64,000 nt of DNA, taken from the NCBI GenBank assembly GCA_034422735.1, contig DAOUJL010000083.1:4862-68861 (forward strand). Reading direction: 5' to 3'. The DNA comes from CATOSD01 sp034422735 (GTDB taxonomy: Bacteria > Chloroflexota > Dehalococcoidia > Lucifugimonadales > CATOSD01). The position numbers were made by a program, and so were the translations under genes. How positions within the stretch are numbered: the first letter of the stretch is position 1; each line of letters starts with the position of its first letter. Under the pieces are notes generated by a model. The model saw only the letters and a program-made list of their open reading frames with translations. It was not told the DNA's origin and ran no database searches. Positions 1 through 8,765 of the stretch are shown piece after piece.

Positions 1-656
1 TCCTTCCGCCCAAGCCCGGCTTCCTGGAGGGGCTTCGCGAGGTTACGCAGCAGTACGAGATACCGCTGATCTTCGACGAGGTGGTGACCGGATTCCGGTT
101 CGCGTACGGAGGTGCCCAGGAGTACTACGGCGTGACGCCGGACCTGTGCTCGCTGGGCAAGGTGGTGGCGGGCGGCTATCCGCTCTCGGCGGTGGCCGGG
201 CGCGATGAGATCATGGCGCAGTTCGACGCCAACGCGACGCAGCCGGGCGAGCACCTGCCGATGATCGGGACGCTTAGCGGCAATCCCGTCGCGGCCGTGG
301 CCGGGCTGACCACGCTCAACATCCTCAAGCGCGAGGGCACCTACGAGAGGCTGTTCGCGACGGGCCGCCGGCTGATGGGCGAGCTGCAGCGAATGCTCGA
401 CGAGGCCGAGATTCCGGCGCGGGTCGTCGGCGAGCCTCCGCTGTTCGACGTCTACTTCACCAGCGACGACGTGACGGACTACCGGTCCACGCTGCGGGCC
501 GACCAGTCCCTGATGAGCGAGTTCAACCGGCTGCTGCGCGAGCGCGGCGTGATCAAGGGCGGGTCCAAGTTCTACGTGTCGCTCGCTCACACCGAGGAGG
601 ACGTGCAGCAGACCATCGACGCGATGGCGTCCGCGATAGCGGAGCTGCGCGGCTAG
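1..656 (+). CDS. Class III aminotransferase, glutamate-1-semialdehyde aminomutase-like (5' truncated)
   Basis: The gene runs in from the left edge; its frame is open from base 3, so the first in-window ATG (81) is internal. The 217 visible codons are the C-terminal half of a fold-type I PLP enzyme. FDEVVTGFR carries the aspartate that contacts the PLP ring nitrogen, and the lysine of SLGKVVAGGYPLSAVAG forms the Schiff base. GTLSGNPVAAVAG is typical of the GSAM branch. GSAM makes 5-aminolevulinate in C5 tetrapyrrole synthesis, but many GSAM-like proteins in catabolic neighbourhoods are plain aminotransferases, and the missing N-terminus prevents a decision. The gene ends in TAG and is followed by a hairpin. 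Confidence 0.85.
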   Translation, partial: LPPKPGFLEGLREVTQQYEIPLIFDEVVTGFRFAYGGAQEYYGVTPDLCSLGKVVAGGYPLSAVAGRDEIMAQFDANATQPGEHLPMIGTLSGNPVAAVAGLTTLNILKREGTYERLFATGRRLMGELQRMLDEAEIPARVVGEPPLFDVYFTSDDVTDYRSTLRADQSLMSEFNRLLRERGVIKGGSKFYVSLAHTEEDVQQTIDAMASAIAELRG

Positions 657-701
657 CCTTCGGGCGGGAGGCGTTCCCGCGACAGGAACAGCCGCAATTC
701 A

Positions 702-740
702 GGGGGCGACTTCCCGGTTCGAAGCAGGGAAGCCGCCCCC
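702..740 (+). terminator. Hairpin terminator after the aminotransferase
   Basis: A 14-base arm at 702-715 pairs with 727-740 with one A-C mismatch, around an 11-base loop. It lies about 45 bases after the stop codon. No U tract follows, so intrinsic termination is uncertain. Confidence 0.5.
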
Positions 741-1250
741 AAACTTTGCCCTCGCGTTCTGGCGTAAACGACGCCGAGTTTTCGCTTTACAGGTTATAGG
801 ATTCTTTCTAGAATTCGTATGCGAAGACTAGAGGACTCCGAGGGACGAAGAGCAAGCAAACACCCCGCCAGCCGAGGCCGGCTACCCTCAATCCGGACAC
901 CTGAATCATAGGTGGTGCCGGGCAGATAGAGGGACGGGGTGAGGGCATATTCCACTTTGGAAATGCCCCCGAACTCCCCACTCTCGCGGGAGTGCCGAAT
1001 CCCTGTGGAGAATCCTCACTTCTTCCGGCTCGCTCATCCACTGCACTGGATACCAGCGCGGCCTGTTAAAGGGGCAGCATCGCCGTCCGCCCCTTCCGCG
1101 CTAACCGTTCCTGGGTCGAGCCGGTTACGGCGAATATGCCTGACGGCATTGCCTTTTACTCGACGAAAGCCCTCGCCGTCGCCAGCGGCGTGTTGCAGTC
1201 CGACTCCTGGCGCGCGAGCGGCATCCATCCAGGGCAACGGAGGTATTGGG
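741..1250. other. About 500-bp spacer without a convincing gene
   Basis: The downstream reading frame stays open back to 939, but the translation there is low-complexity and unlike a protein. A 49-codon ORF from ATG 1137 to about 1283 has no ribosome binding site. I see no RNA gene. Confidence 0.5.
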
Positions 1251-2087
1251 GTGGAGCTTGGTACGACTTCCATAAACGTGATTAGCGACGGCACCTTTCT
1301 GCTGGACGGGGGATCCGTATTCGGCCAGGTGCCGAAGTCAACCTGGGAGCAGCACGTGAAGCCCGACCGGAGAAACCGCGTCCGGCTCGCGCTGAACTGC
1401 CTTCTCATACGCACACCGGAGCACAACATTCTTGTGGACACGGGAGCGGGATCGAAGCGGGCTGAGAAGCTCAAGGACCTGTACAGTCTCAACGGAAACA
1501 AGCTGCTGAAGGGCCTCCGGGAGGTGGGCCTGACGGCACGGGACATCGACATGGTGATACTGTCCCATCTCACATTCGAGCACGCGGGCGGCTGCACCAA
1601 GCTGGACCGCAGCGGCAACGCCGTTCCCACATTCCCGAAGGCGCGATACCTCGTGCAACGGACTTGCTGGGAAGAGGCCAACAGCCCCAACGAGCGCGTG
1701 GCGCCCCACATTTACACCGACGACTTTCATCCCCTTCACGAGAAGGGCGTGCTGGACCTGATCGACGCGGAGCACGAGGTGATCCCGGGCATTACGGTCA
1801 AGGCGACCAACGGACCGTCCACCGGTCACCAGATCGTGATGATCCAGCGCGGCGGTGAGCGCGTGGTCTACGCCAGCGACCTGATACCGACGCCCTATCA
1901 CCTTCCCCTGCCCTACATCCCGGCGATAGACGAGCATCCCAACGAGACGCTCGTACAGAAGCGCGAGCTGTTGGAGATGATCATGGGCGGCGGCTGGGTG
2001 GTCGCATTCGGACACGGGAACGATCACCGCGCCGGGTACGTGGAGGAGAGGCACGGCAGGCCGCAGCTTCTGCCCGTGGTGATCTAG
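1251..2087 (+). CDS. Metallo-beta-lactamase-fold hydrolase with altered metal motif
   Basis: A 278-aa MBL-fold protein. GTG 1251 is chosen because GGAGGT sits just upstream and the conserved fold begins at once (ELGTTSINVISDGTFLLDGG). An upstream ATG at 939 would add 104 unlikely residues. The signature usually HLHFDH reads HLTFEH at residues 106-111: the second His is Thr and the Asp is Glu. Later ligands look kept (His in STGHQIV, Asp in YASDLIPT, His in FGHGNDH). The family includes lactonases and esterases; the substrate is unknown. The stop overlaps the stop of convergent mtaB within the palindrome CTAG. Confidence 0.8.
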   Translation: MELGTTSINVISDGTFLLDGGSVFGQVPKSTWEQHVKPDRRNRVRLALNCLLIRTPEHNILVDTGAGSKRAEKLKDLYSLNGNKLLKGLREVGLTARDIDMVILSHLTFEHAGGCTKLDRSGNAVPTFPKARYLVQRTCWEEANSPNERVAPHIYTDDFHPLHEKGVLDLIDAEHEVIPGITVKATNGPSTGHQIVMIQRGGERVVYASDLIPTPYHLPLPYIPAIDEHPNETLVQKRELLEMIMGGGWVVAFGHGNDHRAGYVEERHGRPQLLPVVI

Positions 2088-3448
2088 CCGCCCGGCACGA
2101 TAGGGCGCGCCAACTCGGCGGAGACTACGCCGTCGTCGCCAAGCTCGCCCAGGCGGGCAGGCGTGACGGTGTTGGCGAGATCGAGGGGGCTGGCGGCCGC
2201 TACCCGCAGGTAGTTGTCGGTCAGCCCGTACCACTTCGTCGCGCCGCCGTCCGCCCTGCCCTCTTCCCAGAGGACGGGCCTGACCTGGCCGCGGGCGGCT
2301 CGGCGGTAGTCGGCGAACTGCCACCGCGTGAGCGACAGCAGGCGCCGCACCCTGTCCGCCTTCACGCGCGGGTCCACCTGGCCGTCGTAGTGGGCGGCGC
2401 TCGTGCCCGGCCGCACCGAGTACGGGAAGACGTGCGCGTCGGCGAACGACAGGCTCTCGCAGAGGGCGTAGCTGGCCTCGAAGTCCGCGTCCCGCTCGCC
2501 CGGGAAGCCCACGATGACGTCCGCGGTGATCGAGACGGCGGGCACGGCGGCGCGTATCCGCTCCACGGCTTGCGCGTAGCGTTCGGCGGTGTAGCGGCGC
2601 CTCATGCGGCGCAGCACCGGGTCGCTTCCGCTCTGCAGCGGCAGGTGGAAATGCGGGCACAGGCGCGGGTCCGACCACAGCTCGAGCAGCTCGTCGTCGA
2701 CGTCTTGCGGCTGGAGCGACGACAGGCGGAGCCGGTCAACGTCCGTTTCGCGGAGGATGCGGCGCAGAAGGCCCGCGAGAGTCTCGCCGTCCAGGTCGAA
2801 CCCGTATGAGCCGAGCTGCGTGCCGGTGAGGACGACCTCCCTGTGGCCGCGCCCGAGATTGCGGCGAATCTCCGCCACTATCTCCGCGGACGGGATGCTG
2901 CGCTCCCTGCCCCGGACCTTGGGGACGATGCAGTAGGCGCAGACCTGATCGCAGCCTTCCTGGATCTTCACCATCGCCCTGGTGCGGACCGCCCTGGGGC
3001 TGCGGGCAAGGTCCACGTCGTCGCCCACGGCGCAGGGCTGGACGGCGCCCCCCATGCGCTCGAGCACCTGCCGCACCAGCACGGGCTTGGCGGTGTTGCC
3101 GGCCACGACGTCCACCTCGTCCAGGCCGTCCAGGTCGCCGGGGGCGCGCTGGGCGTAGCACCCGGTGGCCACGATGGTCGCGCCGGGGTTGCGACGCCTG
3201 GCGGCCCGCAGCGAGCGGCGCGCCTTGCGGTCGGCGACGTGAGTGACCGTGCACGAGTTGACGACGTACACGTCGGAAGGTTCGTCGTTCGCGACGACGC
3301 GAAACCCGGCCTGCTCGAACTCCCTGGCCAGCACGTTGGAGTCGGCCTGGTTGAGCTTGCAGCCGTGGGTTTCGATGGTCACGCTGGGCGGCGGCTTGTC
3401 CGCGGCGAGCGGCAGAATCGCGCCGTCCGAGAGGGTGAGAATATCCAT
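2084..3448 (-). CDS. mtaB: Threonylcarbamoyladenosine tRNA methylthiotransferase MtaB
   Basis: A 454-aa radical-SAM methylthiotransferase that converts t6A37 to ms2t6A37 in tRNAs reading ANN codons. The N-terminal domain has the three cysteines of one 4Fe-4S cluster (THGCKLNQADS, NSCTVTHVADRK, ATGCYAQ). The radical-SAM CxxxCxxC motif is CDQVCAYC, followed by IVPKVRGRERS. The C-terminus fits a TRAM domain. THGCKLNQ favours MtaB over MiaB. The start at 3448 (MDILTL) is preferred over an in-frame extension because a strong promoter lies at 3464-3493, giving a leader of about 9 nt. Confidence 0.93.
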   Translation of the reverse strand: MDILTLSDGAILPLAADKPPPSVTIETHGCKLNQADSNVLAREFEQAGFRVVANDEPSDVYVVNSCTVTHVADRKARRSLRAARRRNPGATIVATGCYAQRAPGDLDGLDEVDVVAGNTAKPVLVRQVLERMGGAVQPCAVGDDVDLARSPRAVRTRAMVKIQEGCDQVCAYCIVPKVRGRERSIPSAEIVAEIRRNLGRGHREVVLTGTQLGSYGFDLDGETLAGLLRRILRETDVDRLRLSSLQPQDVDDELLELWSDPRLCPHFHLPLQSGSDPVLRRMRRRYTAERYAQAVERIRAAVPAVSITADVIVGFPGERDADFEASYALCESLSFADAHVFPYSVRPGTSAAHYDGQVDPRVKADRVRRLLSLTRWQFADYRRAARGQVRPVLWEEGRADGGATKWYGLTDNYLRVAAASPLDLANTVTPARLGELGDDGVVSAELARPIVPGG

Positions 3449-3463
3449 AGTCGAGCCTGTGTT

Positions 3464-3493
3464 ATTATATGGACACCTCTCGAAAGGCGTCAA
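3464..3493 (-). promoter_or_regulatory. Sigma-70-type promoter for mtaB
   Basis: On the minus strand, TTGACG (3493-3488) and a perfect TATAAT (3469-3464) are separated by 18 nt. The predicted start of transcription is near 3457, about 9 nt before the mtaB ATG. Confidence 0.75.
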
Positions 3494-3555
3494 CGAACCG
3501 TTGTTGTATGCCTTGGCCGTGTGTGCGCCGCGGCGCCGGCAGACAAGGAGTTGGA

Positions 3556-4083
3556 TTGACAGGGGCAGGCTTCGGGGACGGGCTTTCGTGGATAGAACGC
3601 GCCAGGAGACTGACCGCGTATCATGCCGAGGCGGTCGACTTCGTCGGGCGCGTCGGGCAGAGCCTGCCGGCCGCCCCCGCCGACGCGCGGGCCGTGCGCG
3701 AGCTGTGGGCCGAGGCCGACCGGCTGGACGCGATGGTCTGCTCGCTGCTGGATCAGATGAACAGCGAGCTGCTGGGCGGTTCCGGCGAGATGGACGCCAC
3801 GCGCGGCGCGGCGATTCGCCCCATGACCTTCGAGGAGGAGGCGCTGTTCTACGAGTGCTCCTGGCTGCTGGAGTGGGGCCGCGGCCTCGCCGTGAAGGTG
3901 GACCTTGCCGTGGAGCCGCGCACCATGTTCTTCGACGCCAACGTTTACGGCGTGTGTACCGACGAGAAGATTAACCTGCCCCACCCTATCAGCGAATCGG
4001 AGCTGAAGGAGGGCCTTGTGGACGCCTACGTTTCCGAGGTGACGCTTGCTGAACCGGGAATCTCTGGAGATGCCCTACCATGA
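3556..4083 (+). CDS. Hypothetical protein upstream of and coupled to fabF
   Basis: I do not recognise this 175-aa protein. It looks soluble and acidic, probably mostly helical, with no signal peptide or membrane segment; WIERARRLTAYHAEAVDFV near the start and ERVPNTMF-type features are not family-diagnostic. TTG 3556 is chosen because AAGGAG lies 5 nt upstream and the open frame before it overlaps the divergent mtaB promoter. The stop TGA overlaps the fabF ATG (ATGA at 4080-4083), so the two genes are probably translationally coupled. A role near fatty-acid synthesis is only suggested by position. Confidence 0.65.
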   Translation: MTGAGFGDGLSWIERARRLTAYHAEAVDFVGRVGQSLPAAPADARAVRELWAEADRLDAMVCSLLDQMNSELLGGSGEMDATRGAAIRPMTFEEEALFYECSWLLEWGRGLAVKVDLAVEPRTMFFDANVYGVCTDEKINLPHPISESELKEGLVDAYVSEVTLAEPGISGDALP

Positions 4084-5318
4084 GCAATAGAGTTGTCGTT
4101 ACCGGCGTTGGGATAGTAAGCCCAGTCGGACTTGACGCGGAATCGACCTGGAAGAGCCTGGTGTCCGGCAAGTCCGGCATCGACCACATATCGGCGTTCG
4201 ACACCGAGGGTTTCGAGACGACGATTGCCGCCGAGGTGAAGGACTACGACGTTACCTCGCTGGTGGGCCGCAAAGAGGCCCGGCGGATGGACCGGTTCGT
4301 GCAACTGGCCGTCGGCGCCGCGCTGGAGGCGCTGGAGCGCTCCGGCGTGAAGATCGAGCCTGCCAACAGCGAGCGCGTGTCCGTGATGATCACCAGCGGC
4401 ATAGGCGGCATAATCACGCTGTCGGAGCAGATCGGGGTAATGGGCGCGCGCGGCCCCAAGAGGGTCAGCCCGTTCCTGGTGCCGATGATGCTGCCGGACA
4501 TGGCGGCCGGACAGGTGTCGATGCTGCTCGGAGCGAAGGGGCCCAACTACGCGGCGGTGTCGGCCTGCTCCAGCAGCGGAGACAGCATCGGCCTGGCCTA
4601 CGAGGCCATCCGGCGCGGGGAGATCGACGTCGCCCTGGCCGGAGGCGCGGAGGCCAGCATCTGCCCCATAGGCGTGGCCGGATTCAACGCCTGCCACGCG
4701 CTGTCCACGCAGAACGAGGAGCCTGAGAAGGCGTCCCGCCCGTTCGACGCCACCCGCGACGGCTTCGTGATGGGCGAGGGCGCGGCGGTCCTGGTGCTGG
4801 AGAGCATGGAGAGCGCCGAACAGCGCGGCGCGGAGCCGATTGCCGAGCTGGTGGGCTACGGAGCCACCGCGGACGCGCACCACATCACCCAGCCGGCGCC
4901 GGGCGGCGAGGGCGGCGCGCGGGCGATGAAGATCGCCCTGAAGACCGCGGGTCTCCAGCCGCACGAGATCGACTACATCAACGCCCACGGCACCTCCACG
5001 CCGCTCAACGACAAGTTCGAGACGCTTGCCACCAAGTCCGTGTTTGGCGAGGAAGCCTACAAGATTCCCATAAGCTCCACCAAGTCCATGACGGGCCATC
5101 TGCTTGGCGCGAGCGGCGCGCTGGAGGCGAGCGTGTGCGTGCTTGCCATCTCCAACTGGGTGGTGCCGCCCACCATCAATCTGGAGACCCCGGACATGGA
5201 TTGCGACCTCGACTACACGCCGCACATACCGCGCAGGGGCCGCATAACGAACGCGATGAGCAACTCGTTCGGGTTCGGCGGTCACAACTCCTCACTCATC
5301 TTCCAGTCGGTGGAATAG
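4080..5318 (+). CDS. fabF: Beta-ketoacyl-ACP synthase II
   Basis: A 412-aa condensing enzyme of type II fatty-acid synthesis, which extends acyl-ACP with malonyl-ACP. The thiolase-fold triad is complete: Cys163 in VSACSSSGDS, His303 in NAHGTSTPLND and His340 in SMTGHLLGASGALEA. Length and the C-terminal NSFGFGGHN are standard. It overlaps the preceding gene by ATGA. No acpP or fabG is adjacent. Confidence 0.96.
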   Translation: MSNRVVVTGVGIVSPVGLDAESTWKSLVSGKSGIDHISAFDTEGFETTIAAEVKDYDVTSLVGRKEARRMDRFVQLAVGAALEALERSGVKIEPANSERVSVMITSGIGGIITLSEQIGVMGARGPKRVSPFLVPMMLPDMAAGQVSMLLGAKGPNYAAVSACSSSGDSIGLAYEAIRRGEIDVALAGGAEASICPIGVAGFNACHALSTQNEEPEKASRPFDATRDGFVMGEGAAVLVLESMESAEQRGAEPIAELVGYGATADAHHITQPAPGGEGGARAMKIALKTAGLQPHEIDYINAHGTSTPLNDKFETLATKSVFGEEAYKIPISSTKSMTGHLLGASGALEASVCVLAISNWVVPPTINLETPDMDCDLDYTPHIPRRGRITNAMSNSFGFGGHNSSLIFQSVE

Positions 5319-5329
5319 CTCTGCCAGGC

Positions 5330-7030
5330 ATGGCCAGTAAGCGATGGCAGATCAGGCCGCCTCCACCGAACGGCTTCGCGAGCGAGCTTGGGCTGCCGCC
5401 CTTCCCGGCCAGGATCTTGTACAACCGGGGCGTGCGGAGCCGCGAAGAGGCGGACGCTTACGTCGGTAACGGAGTGTCGGAGTGGAACGACCCGGCGCTG
5501 CTGCCCGACATGGCGGCGGGCGTGGAGCGGCTGGCGGCCGCTGTCGGATCGGGCGAGACGATCGGCATCTTCGGGGACTTCGACGCGGACGGCATCACGG
5601 CCACCGCGCTGCTCACCACTGCCTTGCGAGAGGTCGGCGGTCTGGTCGAGCCTTACATCCCGGACCGCGTGAAGGAGGGCCACGGCCTGAACTCCGGTGC
5701 CGTTCGCGCTCTGGCGGAAAAGTCGGTCACGCTGCTGGTGACCGTCGACTGCGGCGCGACGTCTGTGGAGGAGATCGGCCTGGCGTCGTCGCTGGGCGTG
5801 GACACCATCGTCACCGACCACCACACCATGACGGCGGGGATGCCAGACGCTCGCGCCGTAATCAACTGCCGCCGCGAGGACTCCCGCTATCCGTTCGACG
5901 GGCTGACGGGCGCCGGCACCGCGCTCAAGCTGGCCGAGGCGCTGTACCAGCGGCTGGAACGACCGTACCCGGGGCACCTGCTGGAACTTGCCGCGCTGGG
6001 CACCGTGGCGGACGTGGGGCCGCTCAGGGGCGAGAACCGCTACATCGTCAAGCAGGGCCTGAAGCGCATCAACTCCACGCAGAGCCATGGACTGAGGGCG
6101 CTGGCGGAGGTCGCGCAGGTCAGGCTTGGCGGCATCGACACCGAGGCGCTCTCGTTCGGTCTCATCCCCCGGATAAACTCCGCCGGGCGCGTCGACCGGG
6201 CCGACCTGAGCCTGGCGCTGCTCACCGCGCCGAGCCGCCAGAGGGCCAGGTACGTCGCGGGCCAGCTCGACGAACTGAACACAGAGCGCAAGCGCGTCAC
6301 CGAGGCGGCGATGCGGGTGGCGCGGCGGCAGGTGGAGGGTCGTAGCGGCGCCGAGGATCCGCCTCACCTGCTCTGGGTGGCGAGCGAGACGTGGATTCCG
6401 GGCGTGCTGGGACTCATAGCGGGCAGGCTGGCCGACCGGCACTACCGTCCGGTCGTCGCGGTGTCGCTCGGCGGCGAGGTGAGCCGGGCGAGCGCGCGCA
6501 GCATCCCGGAGTTCGATATCGTGTCGGCGCTTGCGGAGAGCGGCGCGCCATTCGTCAAGTTCGGCGGCCATCCGCAGGCGGCGGGGTTCACGCTCGCCAC
6601 CTCCGGGCTGGGCGAGCTGGAGGCGGAGCTGGGCGAGCGCGCGCGGCGAGAGCTCGGCGGCACGGACCTGTCGCCCGTCCTGGATGTGGACTGCGAGGTG
6701 GAACTGGGCGAGGCCACCGGGGAGAGCTTCGAGTTCATGCGCACGCTGGAGCCGTTCGGCGCCGGGAATCCCGCGCCGGTGCTGCTGACGCGCGACGCCA
6801 GGGCCGTGGAGGCGCGGCGGGTGGGCAGCGGCGGCCGGCACCTCAAGCTGGTCGTGGAGCAAGGCGGCGTTGCCGTGGACGCCATCGCGTTCGGCCAGGG
6901 GGAGATGCAGGAAGCCGTGTGGCGCGGGCTGGACCTGGTGTACCGCGCCGAGCTGGACACGTGGGGCTACAGGCCGAAGATCCAACTAAACGTCCTAGAC
7001 ATGCGCCCGTCCGTCCCTGCGGGCACATAG
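5330..7030 (+). CDS. recJ: Single-stranded-DNA-specific exonuclease RecJ
   Basis: A 566-aa DHH-family 5'-3' ssDNA exonuclease used in recombination and repair. Motifs in order: GIFGDFDADGITATALL (DHH motif I), LVTVDCGATS, IVTDHHT (the DHH itself), GAGTALKLAEAL, RINSAGRV, and in the DHHA1 domain KFGGHPQAAGFTL. The C-terminus fits the RecJ OB domain. ATG 5330 (MASKRWQIRPPP) is chosen because it lies 12 nt after fabF and matches the usual RecJ N-terminus; the open frame before it overlaps fabF. The ribosome binding site is weak. Confidence 0.94.
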   Translation: MASKRWQIRPPPPNGFASELGLPPFPARILYNRGVRSREEADAYVGNGVSEWNDPALLPDMAAGVERLAAAVGSGETIGIFGDFDADGITATALLTTALREVGGLVEPYIPDRVKEGHGLNSGAVRALAEKSVTLLVTVDCGATSVEEIGLASSLGVDTIVTDHHTMTAGMPDARAVINCRREDSRYPFDGLTGAGTALKLAEALYQRLERPYPGHLLELAALGTVADVGPLRGENRYIVKQGLKRINSTQSHGLRALAEVAQVRLGGIDTEALSFGLIPRINSAGRVDRADLSLALLTAPSRQRARYVAGQLDELNTERKRVTEAAMRVARRQVEGRSGAEDPPHLLWVASETWIPGVLGLIAGRLADRHYRPVVAVSLGGEVSRASARSIPEFDIVSALAESGAPFVKFGGHPQAAGFTLATSGLGELEAELGERARRELGGTDLSPVLDVDCEVELGEATGESFEFMRTLEPFGAGNPAPVLLTRDARAVEARRVGSGGRHLKLVVEQGGVAVDAIAFGQGEMQEAVWRGLDLVYRAELDTWGYRPKIQLNVLDMRPSVPAGT

Positions 7031-7103
7031 CATAACGTTGAGCCGGTCGGTCTGTCCTCTCCTGTGCGCGGCCCTCTACATCTTTATCGCACACTCCCGC
7101 AAA

Positions 7104-7112
7104 TGTTAGAAT
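7104..7112 (+). promoter_or_regulatory. Extended -10 promoter, probably leaderless
   Basis: TGTTAGAAT is an extended -10 element. Seven bases separate it from ATG 7120, so transcription would begin at or next to the start codon. The -35 region is poor. Confidence 0.5.
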
Positions 7113-7119
7113 GCCATGC

Positions 7120-7464
7120 ATGGAAGTACGCCCTGAAGGGGGACACATGAGAGACGCGGAGACCCCGGCGCCCACGCAAGCCATCAGACGCACGTCGCCG
7201 CCGAGCCGCCCTAAAGAAGAGACGGCCCGCCTCGGCGATGAAATTTACGAGCGGGACATCCGTCCGCAGGTCGAGGCCGACCACGTTGGCGAGGTAGTCG
7301 CCATCGACGTGGAGAGCGGGAGTTGGGCCATCGGCGAGGATGAGATTGTCGCCACAGACCGCCTGCAGGCCCAGCGCCCCGACGCCTATGACGTCTGGTG
7401 CCTGCGGGTTGGCTATCGGGCGCTGTACAGCTTCGGGGGCGGGTCCCTGCGGAGAACCGAGTGA
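7120..7464 (+). CDS. Small protein of unknown function paired with a retropepsin-like protein
   Basis: A protein of about 114 aa. The N-terminal third is Pro/Glu-rich and likely disordered. The conserved-looking part runs from EIYERDIRPQVEADHVGEVV through YDVWCLRVGYRALYSFGG. ATG 7120 would be leaderless. ATG 7147 (MRDAET), preceded by GGGGGA, is an equally good start. The stop TGA overlaps the GTG of the next gene (GTGA), so this looks like a two-gene unit with the aspartic peptidase-like protein. No catalytic motif is visible. Confidence 0.6.
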   Translation: MEVRPEGGHMRDAETPAPTQAIRRTSPPSRPKEETARLGDEIYERDIRPQVEADHVGEVVAIDVESGSWAIGEDEIVATDRLQAQRPDAYDVWCLRVGYRALYSFGGGSLRRTE

Positions 7465-7832
7465 TCCAGGGCGTGGTGAACACTGCCTACGAACCCATCG
7501 TAAGTCTTACGGTGCAAGGCCCTGCGGGCCAGTCGCAGGAGATTGAGGCTGTGGTAGACACGGGCTACAACGGCTTCCTGACTCTACCACTGATACTCGT
7601 GACGGAGTTGGGCTTGGTATATCGTGACCGAGGCCGCGCAATTCTGGCCGATGGCAGCGAGTCCTTCTTCGATATCTACGACGTTGCCGTGCTCTGGGAC
7701 AGCCGTCTGCGAAATACCAGAGCCAGCGCAGTAGACGCCACTCCCCTCGTGGGTATGCGACTGCTGGACGACCATGACCTGAGCATCCAGGTTCGGGTCG
7801 GCGGACGCGTCCTCATCCAGGCCGGAGAGTAG
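7461..7832 (+). CDS. Clan AA retropepsin-like aspartic peptidase
   Basis: A 123-aa single-domain protein with the retropepsin active-site motif Asp33-Thr34-Gly35 inside AVVDTGYNGFLTLP, followed by the usual ADGS turn (LADGSESFFDIYD). Retropepsins work as dimers, and the length fits one monomer. GTG 7461 overlaps the upstream stop and has GGAG 6 nt before it; an extension to 7398 would overlap the neighbour further. The substrate is unknown. A hairpin terminator follows. Confidence 0.78.
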   Translation: MIQGVVNTAYEPIVSLTVQGPAGQSQEIEAVVDTGYNGFLTLPLILVTELGLVYRDRGRAILADGSESFFDIYDVAVLWDSRLRNTRASAVDATPLVGMRLLDDHDLSIQVRVGGRVLIQAGE

Positions 7833-7863
7833 CCGGTCGCGCTTGCCCCCCTCGCAACTGCAC

Positions 7864-7885
7864 GGGCAGGCTTTCGAGCCTGCCC
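7864..7885. terminator. Bidirectional hairpin between convergent genes
   Basis: A perfect 9-bp stem (7864-7872 with 7877-7885) closed by the stable tetraloop TTCG. It lies between the retropepsin-like gene and lgt, which converge. There is no clear U tract. Confidence 0.6.
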
Positions 7886-7907
7886 ACTAACCACTGACGC
7901 CCCACCC

Positions 7908-8765
7908 CTACCGGCTGCGCCGCCTCTCGGCGCGGGTGCCGCGCTGGTACGCGGGGGCCGGCTCGTCGAACGACTCGTCCCGCGGCGTGTACCGCGCCTT
8001 GATCGCCAGAATCGGGACCGTTATCGCCAGCACCAGAAGCGCGATGAAGTGCGCCTCCTGCATTCCCAGCGCCCAGACCTTGTCGGTACGGGCGAAAGAG
8101 ATCATGAACCGCCCGATTGAGTAGAGGGCCAGGTAGACTACGAAGATCATCCCGTCGGGCTTCAGCCTCCCGCGCAGCCTCCAGATGACCAGCAGCGCGA
8201 GCATGTTCCATATCATTTCGTAGGCTATGACCGGCTGGACCGCGACGCCCACGCCCTCCGCGCCGCAGTTCCGGGCGTCGCTGACCGGGTTCGTCCACAT
8301 GAACCCGAATATGAAATCGGTGGCACGCGCGCAGTGCTCGCCGTTCACGATGTCGCCCAGTCTGCCGATGGTCTGCGCGACCAGCAGCGCCGGGGCGGTC
8401 AGGTCGGCTATCACCCCCACGGGCTGTTTCGCTATGAGCGCGTAGGCCGCGCCGCCCAGGAAGCCGCCCAGTATGCCGCCCCAGAGGCCGATTCCTCCGG
8501 CCCAGATGGCCAGAATGTCGGCGGGATTCTGCTGGTAGAAGTCCCAGTGGTCGATGACGTGCACCAGGCGGGCGCCGATTATGCCCCCGATAATGGCGAA
8601 AATGGCGATGGAGTAGACGGCATCCGGGTCTATGCCCTTGAGAGGCGCCCACCTTCCGACGAGGAACACGGCGGAGGCCACGGCGACGAAGCTGAAGAAG
8701 CCGTGCCAGCTCACCAGGAAGTTGCCGAAGCTAACCAAGTTGGGGCCAATGCCTATATCGATCAT
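7908..8765 (-). CDS. lgt: Prolipoprotein diacylglyceryl transferase
   Basis: A 285-aa polytopic inner-membrane enzyme that transfers diacylglycerol from phosphatidylglycerol to the lipobox Cys of preprolipoproteins. Visible features are the N-terminal SWHGFFSF segment, several membrane helices (VAVASAVFLVG; GGIGLWGGILGGFLGGAAYAL), and the Lgt signature GRLGDIVNGEHCAR with the conserved Arg, Asn and Glu. The C-terminal tail is Arg-rich and cytosolic. Lipoproteins it could modify lie at 10610 and 54246 in this window. Confidence 0.94.
   Translation of the reverse strand: MIDIGIGPNLVSFGNFLVSWHGFFSFVAVASAVFLVGRWAPLKGIDPDAVYSIAIFAIIGGIIGARLVHVIDHWDFYQQNPADILAIWAGGIGLWGGILGGFLGGAAYALIAKQPVGVIADLTAPALLVAQTIGRLGDIVNGEHCARATDFIFGFMWTNPVSDARNCGAEGVGVAVQPVIAYEMIWNMLALLVIWRLRGRLKPDGMIFVVYLALYSIGRFMISFARTDKVWALGMQEAHFIALLVLAITVPILAIKARYTPRDESFDEPAPAYQRGTRAERRRSR

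Noticed and set aside
1338..2678. A 446-aa minus-strand ORF across the MBL gene and mtaB
   Set aside because: Arg/Pro-rich shadow translation caused by high GC; it overlaps two genes with clear motifs.
5282..6985. A 567-aa minus-strand ORF opposite recJ
   Set aside because: An antisense artefact of GC-rich coding DNA without any domain.
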